Below are positions 22,806 to 35,896 of a stretch of 64,000 nt of DNA, piece by piece (the stretch's first letter is position 1; each line of letters opens with the position of its first letter). The DNA is from Haliotis asinina (taxonomy: Eukaryota; Mollusca; Gastropoda; Lepetellida; Haliotidae): the NCBI RefSeq assembly GCF_037392515.1, contig NC_090291.1, forward strand, positions 35,673,001 through 35,737,000, in the 5' to 3' direction. Below the pieces are notes generated by a model. It made no database searches. It saw only the letters and a program-made list of their open reading frames with translations, and was not told where the DNA came from. Both the position numbers and the translations under genes were made by a program.

Positions 22806-25800
22806 ATGACAGACATATTAGCCTTCAGTCCTACAACTGTGTTTCTGTGTGTGGCTGTGCTAATTTTGTTATGGCTGCTGACAAGGCGACCCACAGGACT
22901 CCCTCCAGGACCCACTCTCCTCCCGTTTTTTGGGAATGCCCTCTCCATGGGCTCTGATCCCAGGGTCACGTTCAGGAAACTCAGGCAACAATATGGAGAC
23001 ATCTTCAGTGTGTACCTGTTCAACAAACCAGTCATCGTCCTCAACGGCTACAGCACTCTGAGAGAAGCCATTGTCAAGAATGCCGACGTCTTTTCTGACA
23101 GGCCTCACAACACACTAAATGACTTCATTACAAAAGGACGAGGTGGGTGTCATGATTTCCTACAGTACGACATGTAGTTCCACATCACACCCCCACCCGT
23201 ATTTTCCATACACCATATCAGCGTTGACCCAGGTAACATTCTCATAGTTGTTGCTTCATATCACATAATCAGCAATCCTGCTTTGTTCCATATCACATGG
23301 TGCTGTTGCTGGGTGGTCATTCTCGGTCCCCTACCTCAGGACGGTCAGATGTCAGGCCAGTCTGACTGACGCGTTGAGTTTAGTCGATGTTGGCCAGCCT
23401 TGCACATCGGAGCGTTCTGGCGTTATGTCTGTTCGAAGCCCCATTATGCAGCATTCTTTGATCTCCTCCTCAGAGGCCTCTTTAAGATAATGCCCAAACG
23501 TCAAAAGTATGTTATATTTTGTACATCGGTTTAGTTTCTTAACGAGATATAATTTGTTACTGAATCCCTATATTCAGTGTATAAAATATTGCCCATCATG
23601 ACATCCTTGACGTTCTATTTTCGTGAAGGACGGGCTGTAAAATAAATATCCTTTGGTCTTAGAAAATATTTGAAATAGGTTTTTTTGGGATAGCCTATCC
23701 GTGGACAGGCCACATTTAACACTATTTTATACACTGCTAACTTAAAGTCAAGTCAATCTGCACCCGCTATACTGGTCAAGATATAAATGTAGACACCACT
23801 TATCAAAACATACATCCGCACATACCATAAGATATCACCTTACCATACTTTCCCAAAAATTAGTGATTAGTCATATAGCTTGGTAAAGAACGATAAAATA
23901 GAATTAACAATTGATTACGATATTATTATGAATATATTCCTGAAAACAAGACTCTTTTCAGTGGTCAGCCTTTGTGGTTCTGCGTTTCTGTCGTGTTTTC
24001 CTATTGTAACGTGTTTTGAAATAACTATGTCAGTTGATGAATTTTTTGTACAGGTGTTGTTGCCACCTCCGGAGACCTCTGACGCAAACAAAGTTTACAT
24101 GTACCTTTGACATTGTTATCGTACTTATCAACTGGGATAATATTTTTAAAATGCAGTTTCTTTATGTGCCTACGTTATAAACATCTTCCATTTCAATGTC
24201 AAATATGTTCTCGCCACGAAATGGCTGAAATATTGCCGATAGAGCATTAAATATTAAATCACTCGCTTGAAAACAAAACTCTCCCTTTTCAAAGGCCAAC
24301 CTTGGTGGATTTGTGATTCAGTCGTGCTTTCCTTTAGAAACTTAAGCTGAAATATTTTTTATATCATTTCTTGTCCAGGTGTTGGTGGCACGTCTGGAGA
24401 CCTCTGGCGTGAACAAAGACGATTCACCCTCAACACTCTCAGAGAGTTCGGTGCAGGCAGGAACATAATGGAGGACAAAATACACGAAGAAATCTCACAG
24501 TTTATGGAGGCCTTGGAAGCAGAACGAGGACAGGGGTTTGACTGCAGACGCCTGGTTCACAACGCAGTGTCCAATGTCATCTCCTCTATTGTTTTCGGAA
24601 AACGATTTGAATATAGTGACCCGCTTTTTATTACATTCTTAAAGGGCATGGAGGACACTTTTGCCAACGTCGGAGCGGCTGCAGTGTTGAATGTGCTGCC
24701 CATTGTGCGCTTTCTGCCAGGGGATCTATTCAAGTTTAAGAAGACAATGCAGAATTTCAAGAAAATCGAATCACTGCTCATTGACCCTATGACAAAGGAA
24801 CACATGAAGAAACATGACGGTGACAACGTTGACGACTTCATCCACGCCTACATCAAGGAAATGAGACTTCGCAATGAAAAACAGGAGGACACGACCTTAG
24901 ACTGTAAGCATACTGAACCAAGTTAAGACTAATTTGATTTCAACTCGCTTTTTCCTTTCGTTTCTCCGTTTGGGTGAGAAATGGTATATGTAGTCCATGT
25001 GCTACGGATAATATGTTTAGGGAGTGGATGTTGATATGAGTTCAATGATACCACTGTGTGTCAGCATGTAGTGGAAAGATAAACAAAAATGATGCATTTC
25101 ACCAATCCCACCAGTCTCGATCCCTGTGTTCATTGTATCCATGTACAAGTAAGGAGGACAGCAGATCATATAGATTATTAACATATCCCTATTTGCTTCA
25201 GTATGGCTTAAGACCCGTGAAGGCCCGGGATAGAGTAGGCCTTCAGCAACCCATGCTGGCTATAAATGGCGACTATGCTTGTCGTAAGAGCCGACTAATG
25301 GGATCGGATGGTCAGGCTCGCTGACTTGCTTGACACCGTTCCCAATAACGCAAATCGATGCTCATGTTGTACGGCGCTAAACTTAACTCACTCACAGTAT
25401 GGCTGTTATACTGACTTTAAATTTTAACTCACTCACTGATTCAGCCTTAGGGTTTGTATCAAGGTCAGTAAGATGGTATTCACAAAGTAGCTAATTCTGA
25501 GGATATACGTCTGCCGTTATAGGGAAGAGAAGAAATTGTTTGAAAGACCTTACTTTCGTATGTACATGCGTTTGCACAATGATTGCACTGTGAATACATA
25601 ATCTTGCATTTGGGCCTTATCTCTTCTAATTATAATTTATATGTCAAATGTTTCAAGTTCAGTTTCATTGCAGTTTAACTTCATGCAGTGTTTCAGAGTC
25701 GTTATATTTCAACAAAAGGCTTATCTTGGAACTTGTTTCAGTGGAGAACCTAAAACAGGTTATAACAGACCTATTCGTGGCCGGGACAGAAACCACGGCT

Positions 25801-27272
25801 ACTACAATTCGATGGACCATGGTCTACTTCCTCCACAATCCGGATATACAGGAAAGGTGTTTCCGAGAGATCCAGGAAAACATCGGCCATAGTAGACGTC
25901 CCTCCATGAAGGACAAGGTCAACCTGCCCTACGTGGAGGCAACCATTATGGAAGTGCTGCGACGAGCTGATATCGCACCAACAGGTCTTCCTCACACTGT
26001 TCCCCACGATGTCCAGTTCAGGGGCTTCACCTTCCCGAAAGGTGGTCAAGTCATTCCGATGCTTGATTCCGTCCTACAAGACCCGGATGTGTGGGGTGAC
26101 CCAGACAACTTCCGACCTGACCGTTTCCTTGACGACAGTGGCAAGATTGCAAAGAAGGATGAGTTCATTCCCTTCTCCCTGGGTGAGTTAAGTCGCTGGG
26201 AGAACCAGCAATAAATGGCTAATCTTTCAAACCGAATTCCACATTGTAGTGTTTTCTTTACAAACGATTACATATGGTTGTATTTTAAACTTGATCGTTC
26301 AACCTGCTGAATAAGGACGTTTCCAAACATATCACATATCAGTAACTCGTTTGTCCGAATTTGTGTTTATCCAAATATATCTATTTAGAACGCTAATCAA
26401 CTTTGGCCTAAGACATACAAACAACACCAAATGTTATTCATGTATGAAAGAATTATATATTATTACAGCCATCAATACATATTTTTAAGTAAACACATTC
26501 TCGGAACCGAACTACACCAATATTATATTTACTAATGATATTGATACACGTAAGGCTTGTATTGCCTGACAAAAATTATGTAGGATATCTAAAACTGAGA
26601 CCCGTGAAGGTACGGTGTAGAATAGGTCTTCAGCAACTCATGCTTGCCACAAAAGGCGAGTGTGCTTGTCGTAAGAGGCGACTAACGGGATCGGGTGATC
26701 AGACTCCCTGACTTGGTTGACACATGTCATCGGTTCCCAATTACGTATATCGATACCCATGCTTTTGATCACTGTATTGTCTGGTCCAGACTCAATTATT
26801 TACAGACCGCCGCCATATAGCTGGAATATTGTTCAGCGTCAAGGAACAACCCAAACAATCAAAGCAGTTCGTCGACTACAGCATAGTTACCAGTCATCTT
26901 TGACATTAAATGAAAGATTTACCAATAATGTTCCCTTATTACATAAACAATATGCAATCTTTTATGACTCTCTTTCTATTAAAAACTTTATTTGTAAGCA
27001 TCCACTTTTAACAAAAAAATGCTGAGTACGTCGTAAAACTAAACTCACTCACACACTCACTCACTTTAATACCGAACATTTGAAATATTTCAGGTCGAAG
27101 GGTGTGTCTAGGTGAGTCCATGGCTCGGATGGAGTTATTTCTATTCTTAACCACCATGATCCAGAGGTTCAAGTTTGTCCCCGTCGATGGTCAGATGCCG
27201 TCGTTGGATGGAATCATGGGCTTAACCCATTTTCCAAAACCATTCATCATGAAAGCCATTCCAAGAGTTTAG
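22806..27272 (+). CDS. Cytochrome P450 monooxygenase (CYP2 clan), array copy 3
   Basis: Exons 22806-23142, 24379-24903, 25742-26182 and 27094-27272 encode 493 residues with no stop or frameshift. This is the type B paralogue. It begins MTDILAFSPTTVFLCVAVLI, has hinge TGLPPGPTLLPFFGN, C-helix GVGGTSGDLWREQRRF, I-helix AGTETT, ExxR in EVLRR, PDNFRPDRF and heme motif FSLGRRVCLG. Compared with copies 2 and 4 it differs in the B-C loop (HNTLNDFITKGRGVGG) and after the K helix (PTGLPHTV), which in CYP2 enzymes correspond to substrate-recognition sites 1 and 5, so a different substrate range is likely. The open frame extends 22 codons upstream of the chosen ATG, but that extension is not conserved and includes the promoter end. 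It is expected to be an ER-bound monooxygenase. Confidence 0.93.
24054..24093 (+). pseudogene. Decayed duplicate of exon 2 start, copy 3
   Basis: Follows a TTTTTTGTACAG acceptor. The codon for the conserved C-helix Trp is TGA here, so it could not serve as a coding exon. Upstream, GTCGTGTTTTCCTATTGTAACGT matches the end of intron 1 before the real exon 2, so the duplicated unit includes intron sequence. Confidence 0.75.
25212..25396 (+). repeat. Mollusc SINE-like repeat in intron 2 of copy 3
   Basis: Same element and site as in the other copies. Confidence 0.7.
26598..27065 (+). repeat. SINE-like repeat in intron 3 of copy 3
   Basis: One GACCCGTGAAGG head, then the core with ACAGACCGCCGCCATATAGC, an interrupting 180 bp, and the GTCGTAAAACTAAACTCACTC tail. 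Confidence 0.65.
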
Positions 27273-29486
27273 TCACTTTATGTGACTGGGTGGGTAGTGT
27301 TTAGATAGCATTGTGCAATTATCCAGCTAGATGTCGTCTGCTTTTTAACAATATATGATCCCAACACGTACAGTAATCCAGAGTGGAAGAAAATGTTTGT
27401 CAAGTCATGTCTCTGAAAGCCCAACGATTTCACCATCTGGACTGTCCGCGTCTGTCGTATAATCCTAAGAAACCAGATGGCCAATGAAACAGGAACTTGA
27501 CACACTTGTTCCCATCACTGATGATACTATACTTTTCAGAGAATCGAATCTGAGATTACGTATGGCCGCCTCAGCACTTATAGTGAGAACAATTTTATTG
27601 CCGCTGTTACAGCTTGTTCAGCTTGACCTGATCACGTGAATACCAATGCATTGCGTGACCGTGTTACAATTGGTTGAGTCTATTATTGTGAAGGGGTGCA
27701 CCTTTGTCAGTTGATAGTCAACATGTCCGAGCAGCCAAGACAATGTTGCCTTTTGACATCTCTGTCAAGAAATCGTCAGCAATATCCTAACTTTCTTGAA
27801 ACAAGAACCTACAGATGGTTTAATGTTTCCGTTTCGGGCTTTTAGGCAGCGGGCAGCCGTAGAAACTAGTAATTCCAGTGATACCTGAACTGGATGTAGG
27901 GAGTGATATCGAGAGTGAATCGGACTGTGAAAGAAACTGACGTCTGTGTGTTGTAGGCAAAACTATGGCCGTATAAATAATTCAGTTAAAACATGAAATG
28001 GTTGGGTTTTTTCAGAAGTATTGTTTTCCGGGACAGGCTCTGATCCATGTATCTATTTTTCGTACGAACGCAACATTCATAACATTCTCTGCTCCCCTAT
28101 TTCATGGAGTTAACTCGACCGGTTGTGCCCTTTGACCTGCCGGGTCATGCATATGTAGAAAAATTCAGGTCAAGGTGACTAAGCTGTAACTTCTCTTGCA
28201 TGATCTCGAAATGCATTATTTTTTGTGTAAATATCTCTGCAATGATCAGATTGGGTATACAATGATTGTGCTAATGACACCATGTTCTTATGTGCATCAG
28301 TTGCATTTTACTATGTCTTTTGTGAGTCAATAAAATAATGGTCTGCTACTGGAAGCGTTTTGTTTTTAAGAGAGTTCACGAGGCTCGGTGTTACAAATTT
28401 ATATGAAATAAGTGGTTGTTTGTTGTAAAATCGCCCCTATCTAGTTCTTCACAATGAGCCTAGAGCCATTCTGCTTCATCGAACTCACAAGAATGGGTGA
28501 TGGGGTGGGGTGAGTGATTGGGGGTATGTCTATAAACAAACATATATAAGTAAACATAAATTGAGAGATGAACAACTGAGCAGGGATATTTGGATCGAGT
28601 TGACACAACATATTACATCAATAATTGCCTAGAAAACACTTTCGTATTTGTTCACCCAGAAATCTCCATACAGAAGTTTAAAATTGTTTAAATTATTTTC
28701 TCAGCTGATTTGTAACGAGTGTTTAGCCACTAGGGCTGTTTGCAGGTTTATCTAAATGCCTTGATCAAGTGACAGCATAGACACAACATGTAATGAACAA
28801 TATACAGAAAGTTTCGTAGAAATAATGTCATTTAACATCTCAATTTCATTTTTTGGGAAAACATACACTTGTTTGTTTAAGTGGCCTCCGTTTTTCTCAA
28901 GGTATAGCAGTTGTTTCATCATAAATACAGGAACCAATATGTGCATAGGGTTTTCAGTAAGATCATCAACTGAAGAAGACGAAGAGTGCCGGACGTCTGT
29001 CAGTAACCCAGTAAGATAACCAGCTTCGGGGGGTCATCCCTAACTGAGTGATGTACGTTCAGTTCAGGGAATAAAATTCCCCTATCTAGGCCCACCATGG
29101 AGTACATCACCAGGTCCTTATTATTATTAATAAGATTAAGATAGAAATGCAGCAGAGAGAGCTCAGACTGGTAAGGCTCATCATCAAGTCAGGGCCCTTG
29201 CCCCCTCTACATGTAGCCCAGATAGCGAATGGGACTTCTTCCAGGAACCACTGTCAAGTCTTACCTTGTCAGCTTGTCCGACTTAAGAATGTCTGTGGTT
29301 CGAAGACATTTGTATGTTTACATATTTTAAGTTTGCCATTTAACAAAGTTCTTGATTGCGGGGTTTTACCTGGCTCATTCTTGAGATTAACATCGTACAT
29401 AAAGACGCTAATAGTTCCATGGCCATGTCCGTTTTGAGGACAAAAGATACATTCACAAGCATTTTTATACTAGACCCAAATATGTA
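27273..29486. other. Spacer 3, unrecognised duplicated sequence
   Basis: The segment that flanks Tigger in spacers 1 and 2 occurs once here (about 27347-27660) and there is no Tigger. The rest matches 7511-9487. AATAAA lies near 28331. A deletion at 29487 removes about 220 bp present in spacers 1, 2 and 4. No gene supported. Confidence 0.5.
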
Positions 29487-29655
29487 TAAAGTGCAAAAGT
29501 TCATTTCAGACGAATATTTTGGGAAAGATTCTCTACAAGGTTTCAGTTCTCAATATTCTAACATTAAGCATATCTTTATGTTAGAGACATTACGTTCAAA
29601 ATATTTCTGTAAGCCAAAAGGCAACATTTATTGTGCATTCATTGATTCTATAGAA
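29487..29655 (+). mobile_element. LINE reverse transcriptase fragment, spacer 3
   Basis: Encodes KGNIYCAFIDSIERTD, a piece of the RT fingers region, and is fused to the Tc1-like remnant at the same junction as in spacers 2 and 4. Confidence 0.55.
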
Positions 29656-30335
29656 CGGACAGACACATACAAAAACGCCTGGCGTGGTGCAGGTTAAGCC
29701 AAAACCAAAATCTTAGGTACTGGCGCAGAGTCCACTCTGGTAGTGGCTCAGTGATGGTGTGGGAAATGTGCGTCCTACGACTAATCACAATACCGGGAAC
29801 GTTAAGCGGCCAACGTTATCAACGTCACATCTTGGATGGTGCCGTAATACCCCATTTTGACAATCACACACTTGCCAGTCGTCCCCTATTCATGGATGAT
29901 GCCAGAGCAGTAGTCGATCATTTGAGGATCAATGCTATTGACACTATTCCATGGACAGCAAAAAGCCCGGATCTTAATCACATAGAACATTCATGGGATT
30001 ACCTCGGGCACCAAGTGAGAGCTAGAGCTCCTCTTGTGGAGAATGTGGATGAACTGCAACAGGCTCTTCACGAGGAGTGGCAGAGACTCCCGACGATTAC
30101 GATCACACGTCTCATTTCAAGCATGAGAAGGTGTGTTGAAAATGTGATTCATATGAGGGGTGGATACTCCCGATACTGACTAAACAGTTTCCAGAGATTG
30201 CCCTCATGACAACAAGCATATTCAACTTGAACGTTTGACATTGGAAATACCAGTATGGACTGGACAATGATACTTTTAAGACTTAATGAAATGGTCGTTT
30301 TGACGCTTATTCCCATAACTCCAATAAATTGGTCT
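29656..30335 (+). mobile_element. Tc1-like transposon remnant, spacer 3
   Basis: Open frame 29751-30179 encodes the transposase C-terminal half. It has LFMDDARAVVDHL, SPDLNHIEHSWDYLGHQV, VDELQQALHEEWQRLP and the terminal MRRCVENVIHMRGGYSRY, a typical Tc1 end. The N-terminal domain and first Asp are absent. The element end follows, with CTCCAATAAATTGGT. Confidence 0.82.
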
Positions 30336-31615
30336 CAAAGATAACCATCGGCTTCGTTATTTATGCAGTGATAGTGCAGGCCATCCCTTCAGCAAAATCA
30401 TTCCTCTTTTACATTGAGTCAGAAAGGAGATTACACTTGTAATGATTTGAATGTTTAACTTTTCTGAAAAATGGGTGGTTCTTAATTAAAGTTTAGATGT
30501 GTATGTTTTATATTGTTTTCTCACAGTTAACATGGTCTCTTGTTAAGCTGTTTGCACCATTTTGGACAGTAAATCCTCTGGATACTAGATATGATCACAA
30601 ATGAAACGATACAAGAATATTTTTTAAACATCTATTTAAAACGTCCCAGAAAACTATTCTTGGTGAAACTGGGCATGTATATAAGTACGTAAAGAAGAGC
30701 AGTTATGAACTGAATTAAGCTATTTCGAACGAATGCAAGTTTAAACTCCTACCAAAGTTATGTTATGCATAAAGTATTAGATAAGAATATATAAATCAAT
30801 CTGGCATCTTATGTGAGTGAGTGAGTTTTGTTTTACGCGGCACCCAACAATATTTCAGCTATATGGCGACGATCTGTAAATAATCGATTCTGAACCAGAC
30901 AATCCAGTGATCCGACACAAACGTTTTGACCACACCACAGAGTGACAACATGAACGATGTTAAATAGTACGGGTATCCAACTTCCTGACACCAGATATAT
31001 AAGAGTGTTATACTCCAGAGAACACGACACAAATAACAGTACTTATCTACTAATTTAACGTCAGACTGATTCAAGAAATGAAAAGAAATTGGAGACAAAT
31101 ATTATCATGGCTCGACTTCTGCCATGTAAGCGTAATTTAACCTCATCAATAACTGTAATTGGAAAGCTAAGAAAAGTCTGTCGTCAAATGTCTCCCAGGC
31201 GTGGCCAGCTAATGATAGAACCAGGCCCATGCCACAAAGTCAGGGTCCAAGTGGTATGCTTTGCCAAAGGAACACGGATCCAGGCTCCTTTGCTCTCAAT
31301 TAACAGAATCTCGTAGCGGCATAGTGGCGCAACACACAGTAAGGAACTCTTACACATCAGCAGTCGGGTGCTGAAGACCAATTCTGCCCCTTGTCCACAC
31401 TGACGAGTGTGAATTGTCACGTCATAAGAGAGTTACCGAGCCCAATCTGCTGTCACTCATTATGCAGTCTACATACAGAGGAAACTCAAACACATAGTGA
31501 TATCTTCAGTTTGACGTACTTATCCATGCCACAACTGGCCAGAGTTCCGCTTTCGAGAATGGTCAAAGAGCAGGAACGAATTAACACCAACGACGTTTTC
31601 AATCAGTACGCATAG
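30336..31615. repeat. Upstream spacer and distal block of P450 copy 4
   Basis: From 30336 to 30810 nothing is recognised. From 30815 a reversed SINE-like half with (GTGA)n opens the distal upstream block, which is near-identical to the one before copy 5 (39521-40322). Short open frames inside it have no recognisable product. Confidence 0.55.
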
Positions 31616-31844
31616 GGTAATGTTCGAGTAACTCTCCATTCCTTAAAGCAATGAGTCTCGGCCCCCCTGAATAAAACCCTACTTATACTGGATTCAAAGT
31701 ATTGGGAATCTTTCTGAATTCTTTAATTTGAAACTCGTACACATCGTTCCATTCCTGAAAAGTATTGGAGCTAGCAGACAATGCAATACCGTCACAGATG
31801 TAATTTTACAACGGGGCAAAAAAAAAAAAGGCCCTTATTGCGTA

Positions 31845-32040
31845 ATCTATCGGACAACCGTCCATGATAGTTGCTAGTCAACTTATACGGGGGTGACCCA
31901 CATACTGCACTTATGCCAGCGGCACAGTCAGTTTAACGAGTTTCTCCAGGAGCTTTATCAGGCAGTATATCGCAGTACACACTTACAAACACATCGTGGG
32001 CCCACATCATTAGGAATACATACGTTCCGAGAAGAGGACA
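31845..32040 (+). promoter_or_regulatory. Proximal promoter of P450 copy 4
   Basis: GGGGTGACCC at 31890-31899 and TATATCG at 31966-31972, 75 bp before the ATG. Type A sequence (GGAGCTTTATCAGGCAG), nearly identical to copies 2 and 5. Confidence 0.45.
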
Positions 32041-35000
32041 ATGATAGACATATTCGCCTTCAGTCCTACAACTGTGTTTCTGTGTGTAGCCGTGGTAGTT
32101 TTGTTATGGCTGCTGACAAGGCGACCCTCAGGGCTCCCTCCAGGTCCCCCTCTACTTCCGTTTTTTGGCAATATCCTCTCCATGGACTCCGATCCCCGGA
32201 TCTCTTTTAAGAAACTCAGGCAACAATATGGAGACATCTTCAGTGTGTACCTGTTCAACAAACCAGTCATCGTCCTCAACGGATACAGCACTCTGAGAGA
32301 AGCCATTGTCAAGAATGCCGACGTCTTTTCTGACAGGCCCCACACCGCAATAAATGACTTCATTGCAAAAGGAAGAGGTGGGTGTCATGATTTCCTACAG
32401 TACAACATGTAGTCCCACATCACACCCCTACCCGTATTTTCCATACACCATATCAGCGTTGACCCAGGTAACATTCTCACATTTGTTGCTTCACATCACA
32501 TGATCACTTGCTTTGTTCCACATCACATGGTGCTGTTGCTGGGTGGTCATTCTCGGTCTCCGACCTCAGGACGGTCAGATGTCAAGCCAGAATGACTGAC
32601 GCGTCGTCTGTAGACGTTGTTGACGAGCCTTGTACATGGGAACGTTCTGGCGTTATGTCTGTTCGAAGTCCCATTATACATCATTCCTTGACCCGCTCCT
32701 CAAAGGCCGTTCATAATAATGTCCAAATATCAGGTGTATGCTATATTTTATACATCGGTTTAGTTTCTTAACGAGCTTCGAGTTGTTACTGAATTCTCAG
32801 TACTCAGTGTATAAAATATTGCCCATCATGACATCCCTGAAGGTCTATGTTCGTGAAAGACGGGCTGTAAAATAAATTTGCTTTAGTCTTAAGAAGTATT
32901 TGAAATGGTTATATTGAAAGCTAGTCCGTTCACAGGCCACATTTAAAACTATTTTATACACTACCATACATCAAGTCAAGTCAATCTGCACCCGCTATAC
33001 TGGTCAATATATAAATGTAGACACCACTTATCAAAACATACATCCGCACATACCATAAGATATCACCTTACCATACTATCCAAAATATTAGTGATTAATC
33101 ATATAGCTTGGTAAAGAACGTAAAATAAAATTAACAATTGATTACGATATTATTATGAATATATTCCTGAAAACAAGACTCTTTTCAGTGGTCAGCCACT
33201 ATGTCAGTTTATGAATTTTGTACAGGTGTTGTTCCCACCTCCGGAGACCTCTGACGCGAACAAAGTTTACATGTACCTTTGACATTGTTATCGTACTTAT
33301 CAACTGGGATAATATTTTAACAATGCACAATTTCTTTATGTGCCTATATTATACATATCTTCCATTCCAGTGTCAAATATGTCACGAAATGGCTGGAATG
33401 TTGCCGATGTGGTATTAAATATTAATTCGCCCGCTTGACAGCAGAACTCCAACCTTTGTGAAATTGTGTTTCCGTCGTGTTTTCCTTTTGTAACGAAAGC
33501 TGGAATAACATTTTTATCTTTTGTGTACAGGTGTTGTTGCCACCTCTGGAGACCTCTGGCGCGAACAAAGACGATTCACCCTCAACACTCTCAGAGAGTT
33601 CGGTGCAGGCAGGAACATAATGGAGGACAAAATACACGAAGAAATCTCACAGTTTATCGAGGCCTTCGAGGCAGAACGAGGACAAGGGTTTGACTGCAAA
33701 CGTCTGGTGCACAACGCAGTGTCCAATGTCATCTGCTCTGTTGTTTTCGGGAAACGATTTGAATATAGTGACCCGCTTTTTATTACATTTTTAAAAGCCA
33801 TCGAGGAAAATTTTGCCAATATTGGAGCGGCTGCAGTGTTGAATGTGCTGCCTATTGTGCGCTTTCTGCCAGGGGATCTATTCAAGTTTAAGAAGACAAT
33901 GCAGAATGTCCAGAAAATCGAATCACTGCTCATTGACCCTATGACAGATGAACACATGAAAAATCACGACGATGACAACGTGGACGACCTCATCCACGCC
34001 TACATCAAGGAAATGAGACTTCGCAATGAAAAACAGGAGGACACGACCTTAGATTGTAAGCATACTGAGCCAAGTTAAGACTAATTTGATTTCAACTCGC
34101 TTTTTTCCTTTCATTTCTCCGTTTGGGTAAGAAATGGTATATGTAGTCCATGTGCTACGGATAATATGTTTAGGGAGTGGATGTTGATATGAGTTCAATG
34201 ACACCACTGTGTGTCAGCATGTAGTGGAAAGATATACAAAACTGGTGCATTTCACTAATCCCACCAGTCTCGATCCCTGTGTTCATTGTATCCATGTACA
34301 AGTAAGGAGAACAGCAGATCATATAGATTATTAACATATCCCTATTTGATTCAGTATGGTTGAAGACCCGTGAAGGCCCGGGGTAGAGTAGGCCTTCAGC
34401 AACCCAAATGGCGACTATGCTTGTCGTAAGAGCCGACTAATGGGATAGGGTGGTCAGGCTCACTGACTTGGTTGACACCGTTCCCAATAACGCAAATCGA
34501 TGCTCATGTTGTGCGGCGCTAAACTTAATTAACTCACTCACTCACAGTATGGCTGATATACTGACTTTAAATTTTAACTCACTCACTGTTTCAGCCTTAG
34601 GGTTTGTATCAAGGTCAGTAAGATGGTATTCACAAAGTACGTCTGTCGGGATAGAAGAGACAAGAAATTGTTTCAAAGACCTTACTTTCGTATGCTTATT
34701 CATTTAATGGTACATTTGCACAATGATTGCTCTGTGAATTCGTAATCTTGCATTTGGGCCTTATCTCTTCTCATTATAGTTTATGTGTCAAATGTTTCAA
34801 GTTCAGTTTCATTCTAGTTTAAGTTCATGCAGTGTTTCAGAGTCATTATATTTCAACAAAAGGCTTATCTTGGAACTTGTTTCAGTGGAGAACCTAAAAC
34901 AGGTTATAGCAGACCTATTCGTGGCCGGGACAGAAACCACGGCTACTACAGTTCGATGGACCATGGTCTACTTCCTCCACAACCCGGATATACAGGAAAG

Positions 35001-35896
35001 GTGTTTCCGAGAGATCCAGGAAAACATCGGCCATAGTAGACGTCCCTCCATGAAGGACAAGGTCAACTTGCCCTACGTGGAGGCAACCATTATGGAAGTG
35101 TTGAGACGAGTTGATATCGCACCTACAGCTCTTCCTCACACCGTTCCCCACGATGTCCAGTTCAGGGGCTTCACCTTCCCAAAAGGGGGTCAAGTCATTG
35201 CGATGCTTGATTCCGTCCTACAAGACCCGGATGTGTGGGGTGACCCAGACAACTTCCGGCCTGACCGTTTCCTTGACGACAGTGGCAAGATTGCAAAGAA
35301 GGATGAGTTCATTCCCTTCTCCCTGGGTGAGTTAAGTCGCTCTGTTCCCAATTACGTAGATCGAAACCCATGCTGTTGATCACTGTATTGTCTGGTCCAG
35401 ACTCAATTATTTACAGACCGCCGCCATATAGCTGGAATATTGTTCAGCGTCAAGGAACAACCCAAACAATCAAAGGAGTTCGTCGATTGCAGCATAGCTA
35501 CCAGTTATCTTTGACGTCAAATAAAAGATTTACCCATAATGTTCTATCCCTGATTACATAAACTATATGCAATCTTATCTGACTCTCTTTCTATTAAAAA
35601 CTTCATTTGTAAGCATCCACTTTTAACAAAAGTTTTTGAAAATTGCTGAGTACGGCGTAAAACTAAACTCACTCACACACTCACTCACTTTAATACCGAA
35701 CATTTGAAATATTTCAGGTCGAAGGGTGTGTCTAGGTGAGTCCATGGCTCGGATGGAGTTATTTCTATTCTTGACCACCATGATCCAGAGGTTCAAGTTT
35801 GTCCCCGTCGATGGTCAGATGCCGTCATTGGATGGAATCATGGGCTTAACCCATTTCCCAAAACCATTCGTCATGAAAGCCATTCCAAGAGTTTAG
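32041..35896 (+). CDS. Cytochrome P450 monooxygenase (CYP2 clan), array copy 4
   Basis: Exons 32041-32377, 33531-34055, 34886-35326 and 35718-35896 encode 493 residues; all splice sites are GT-AG and phase 1. This is the type A partner of copy 2: exon 1 protein is identical and exon 2 carries CKRLVHNAVSNVICSVV and KAIEENFANIG. Anchor, LPPGPPLLPFFGN hinge, WREQRRF, AGTETT, EVLRR, PDNFRPDRF and FSLGRRVCLG are all intact. Its own changes include FIEAFEAER in exon 2, as in copy 1, VRW in the I helix and RRVDIAP (Val for Ala) just after the ExxR arginine. Exon 3 has ENIGHSRRPS as in copies 3 and 5 rather than the ESIGVSRRPS of copy 2, so exon 3 may have been converted by a type B copy. Intron 3 is the short form. 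Confidence 0.93.
33226..33265 (+). pseudogene. Decayed duplicate of exon 2 start, copy 4
   Basis: GTACAG acceptor followed by an exon 2-like stretch with TGA in place of the conserved Trp codon and Pro for the second small residue. Confidence 0.72.
34364..34545 (+). repeat. Mollusc SINE-like repeat in intron 2 of copy 4
   Basis: Same site as in the other copies, with a small internal deletion after AGCAACCC. Confidence 0.7.
35340..35690 (+). repeat. SINE-like repeat tail in intron 3 of copy 4
   Basis: Tail half only, joined at the same point as in copy 2 (TTAAGTCGCTCTGTTCCC). The shared junction shows that copies 2 and 4 inherited one deletion. Confidence 0.65.

Noticed and set aside
24557-24841. 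Open frames antisense to P450 exons (also 15090-15509, 33514-33957, 42493-42777 and those over exons 1 and 3)
   Set aside because: Shadows of well-supported coding exons; no domain similarity of their own.
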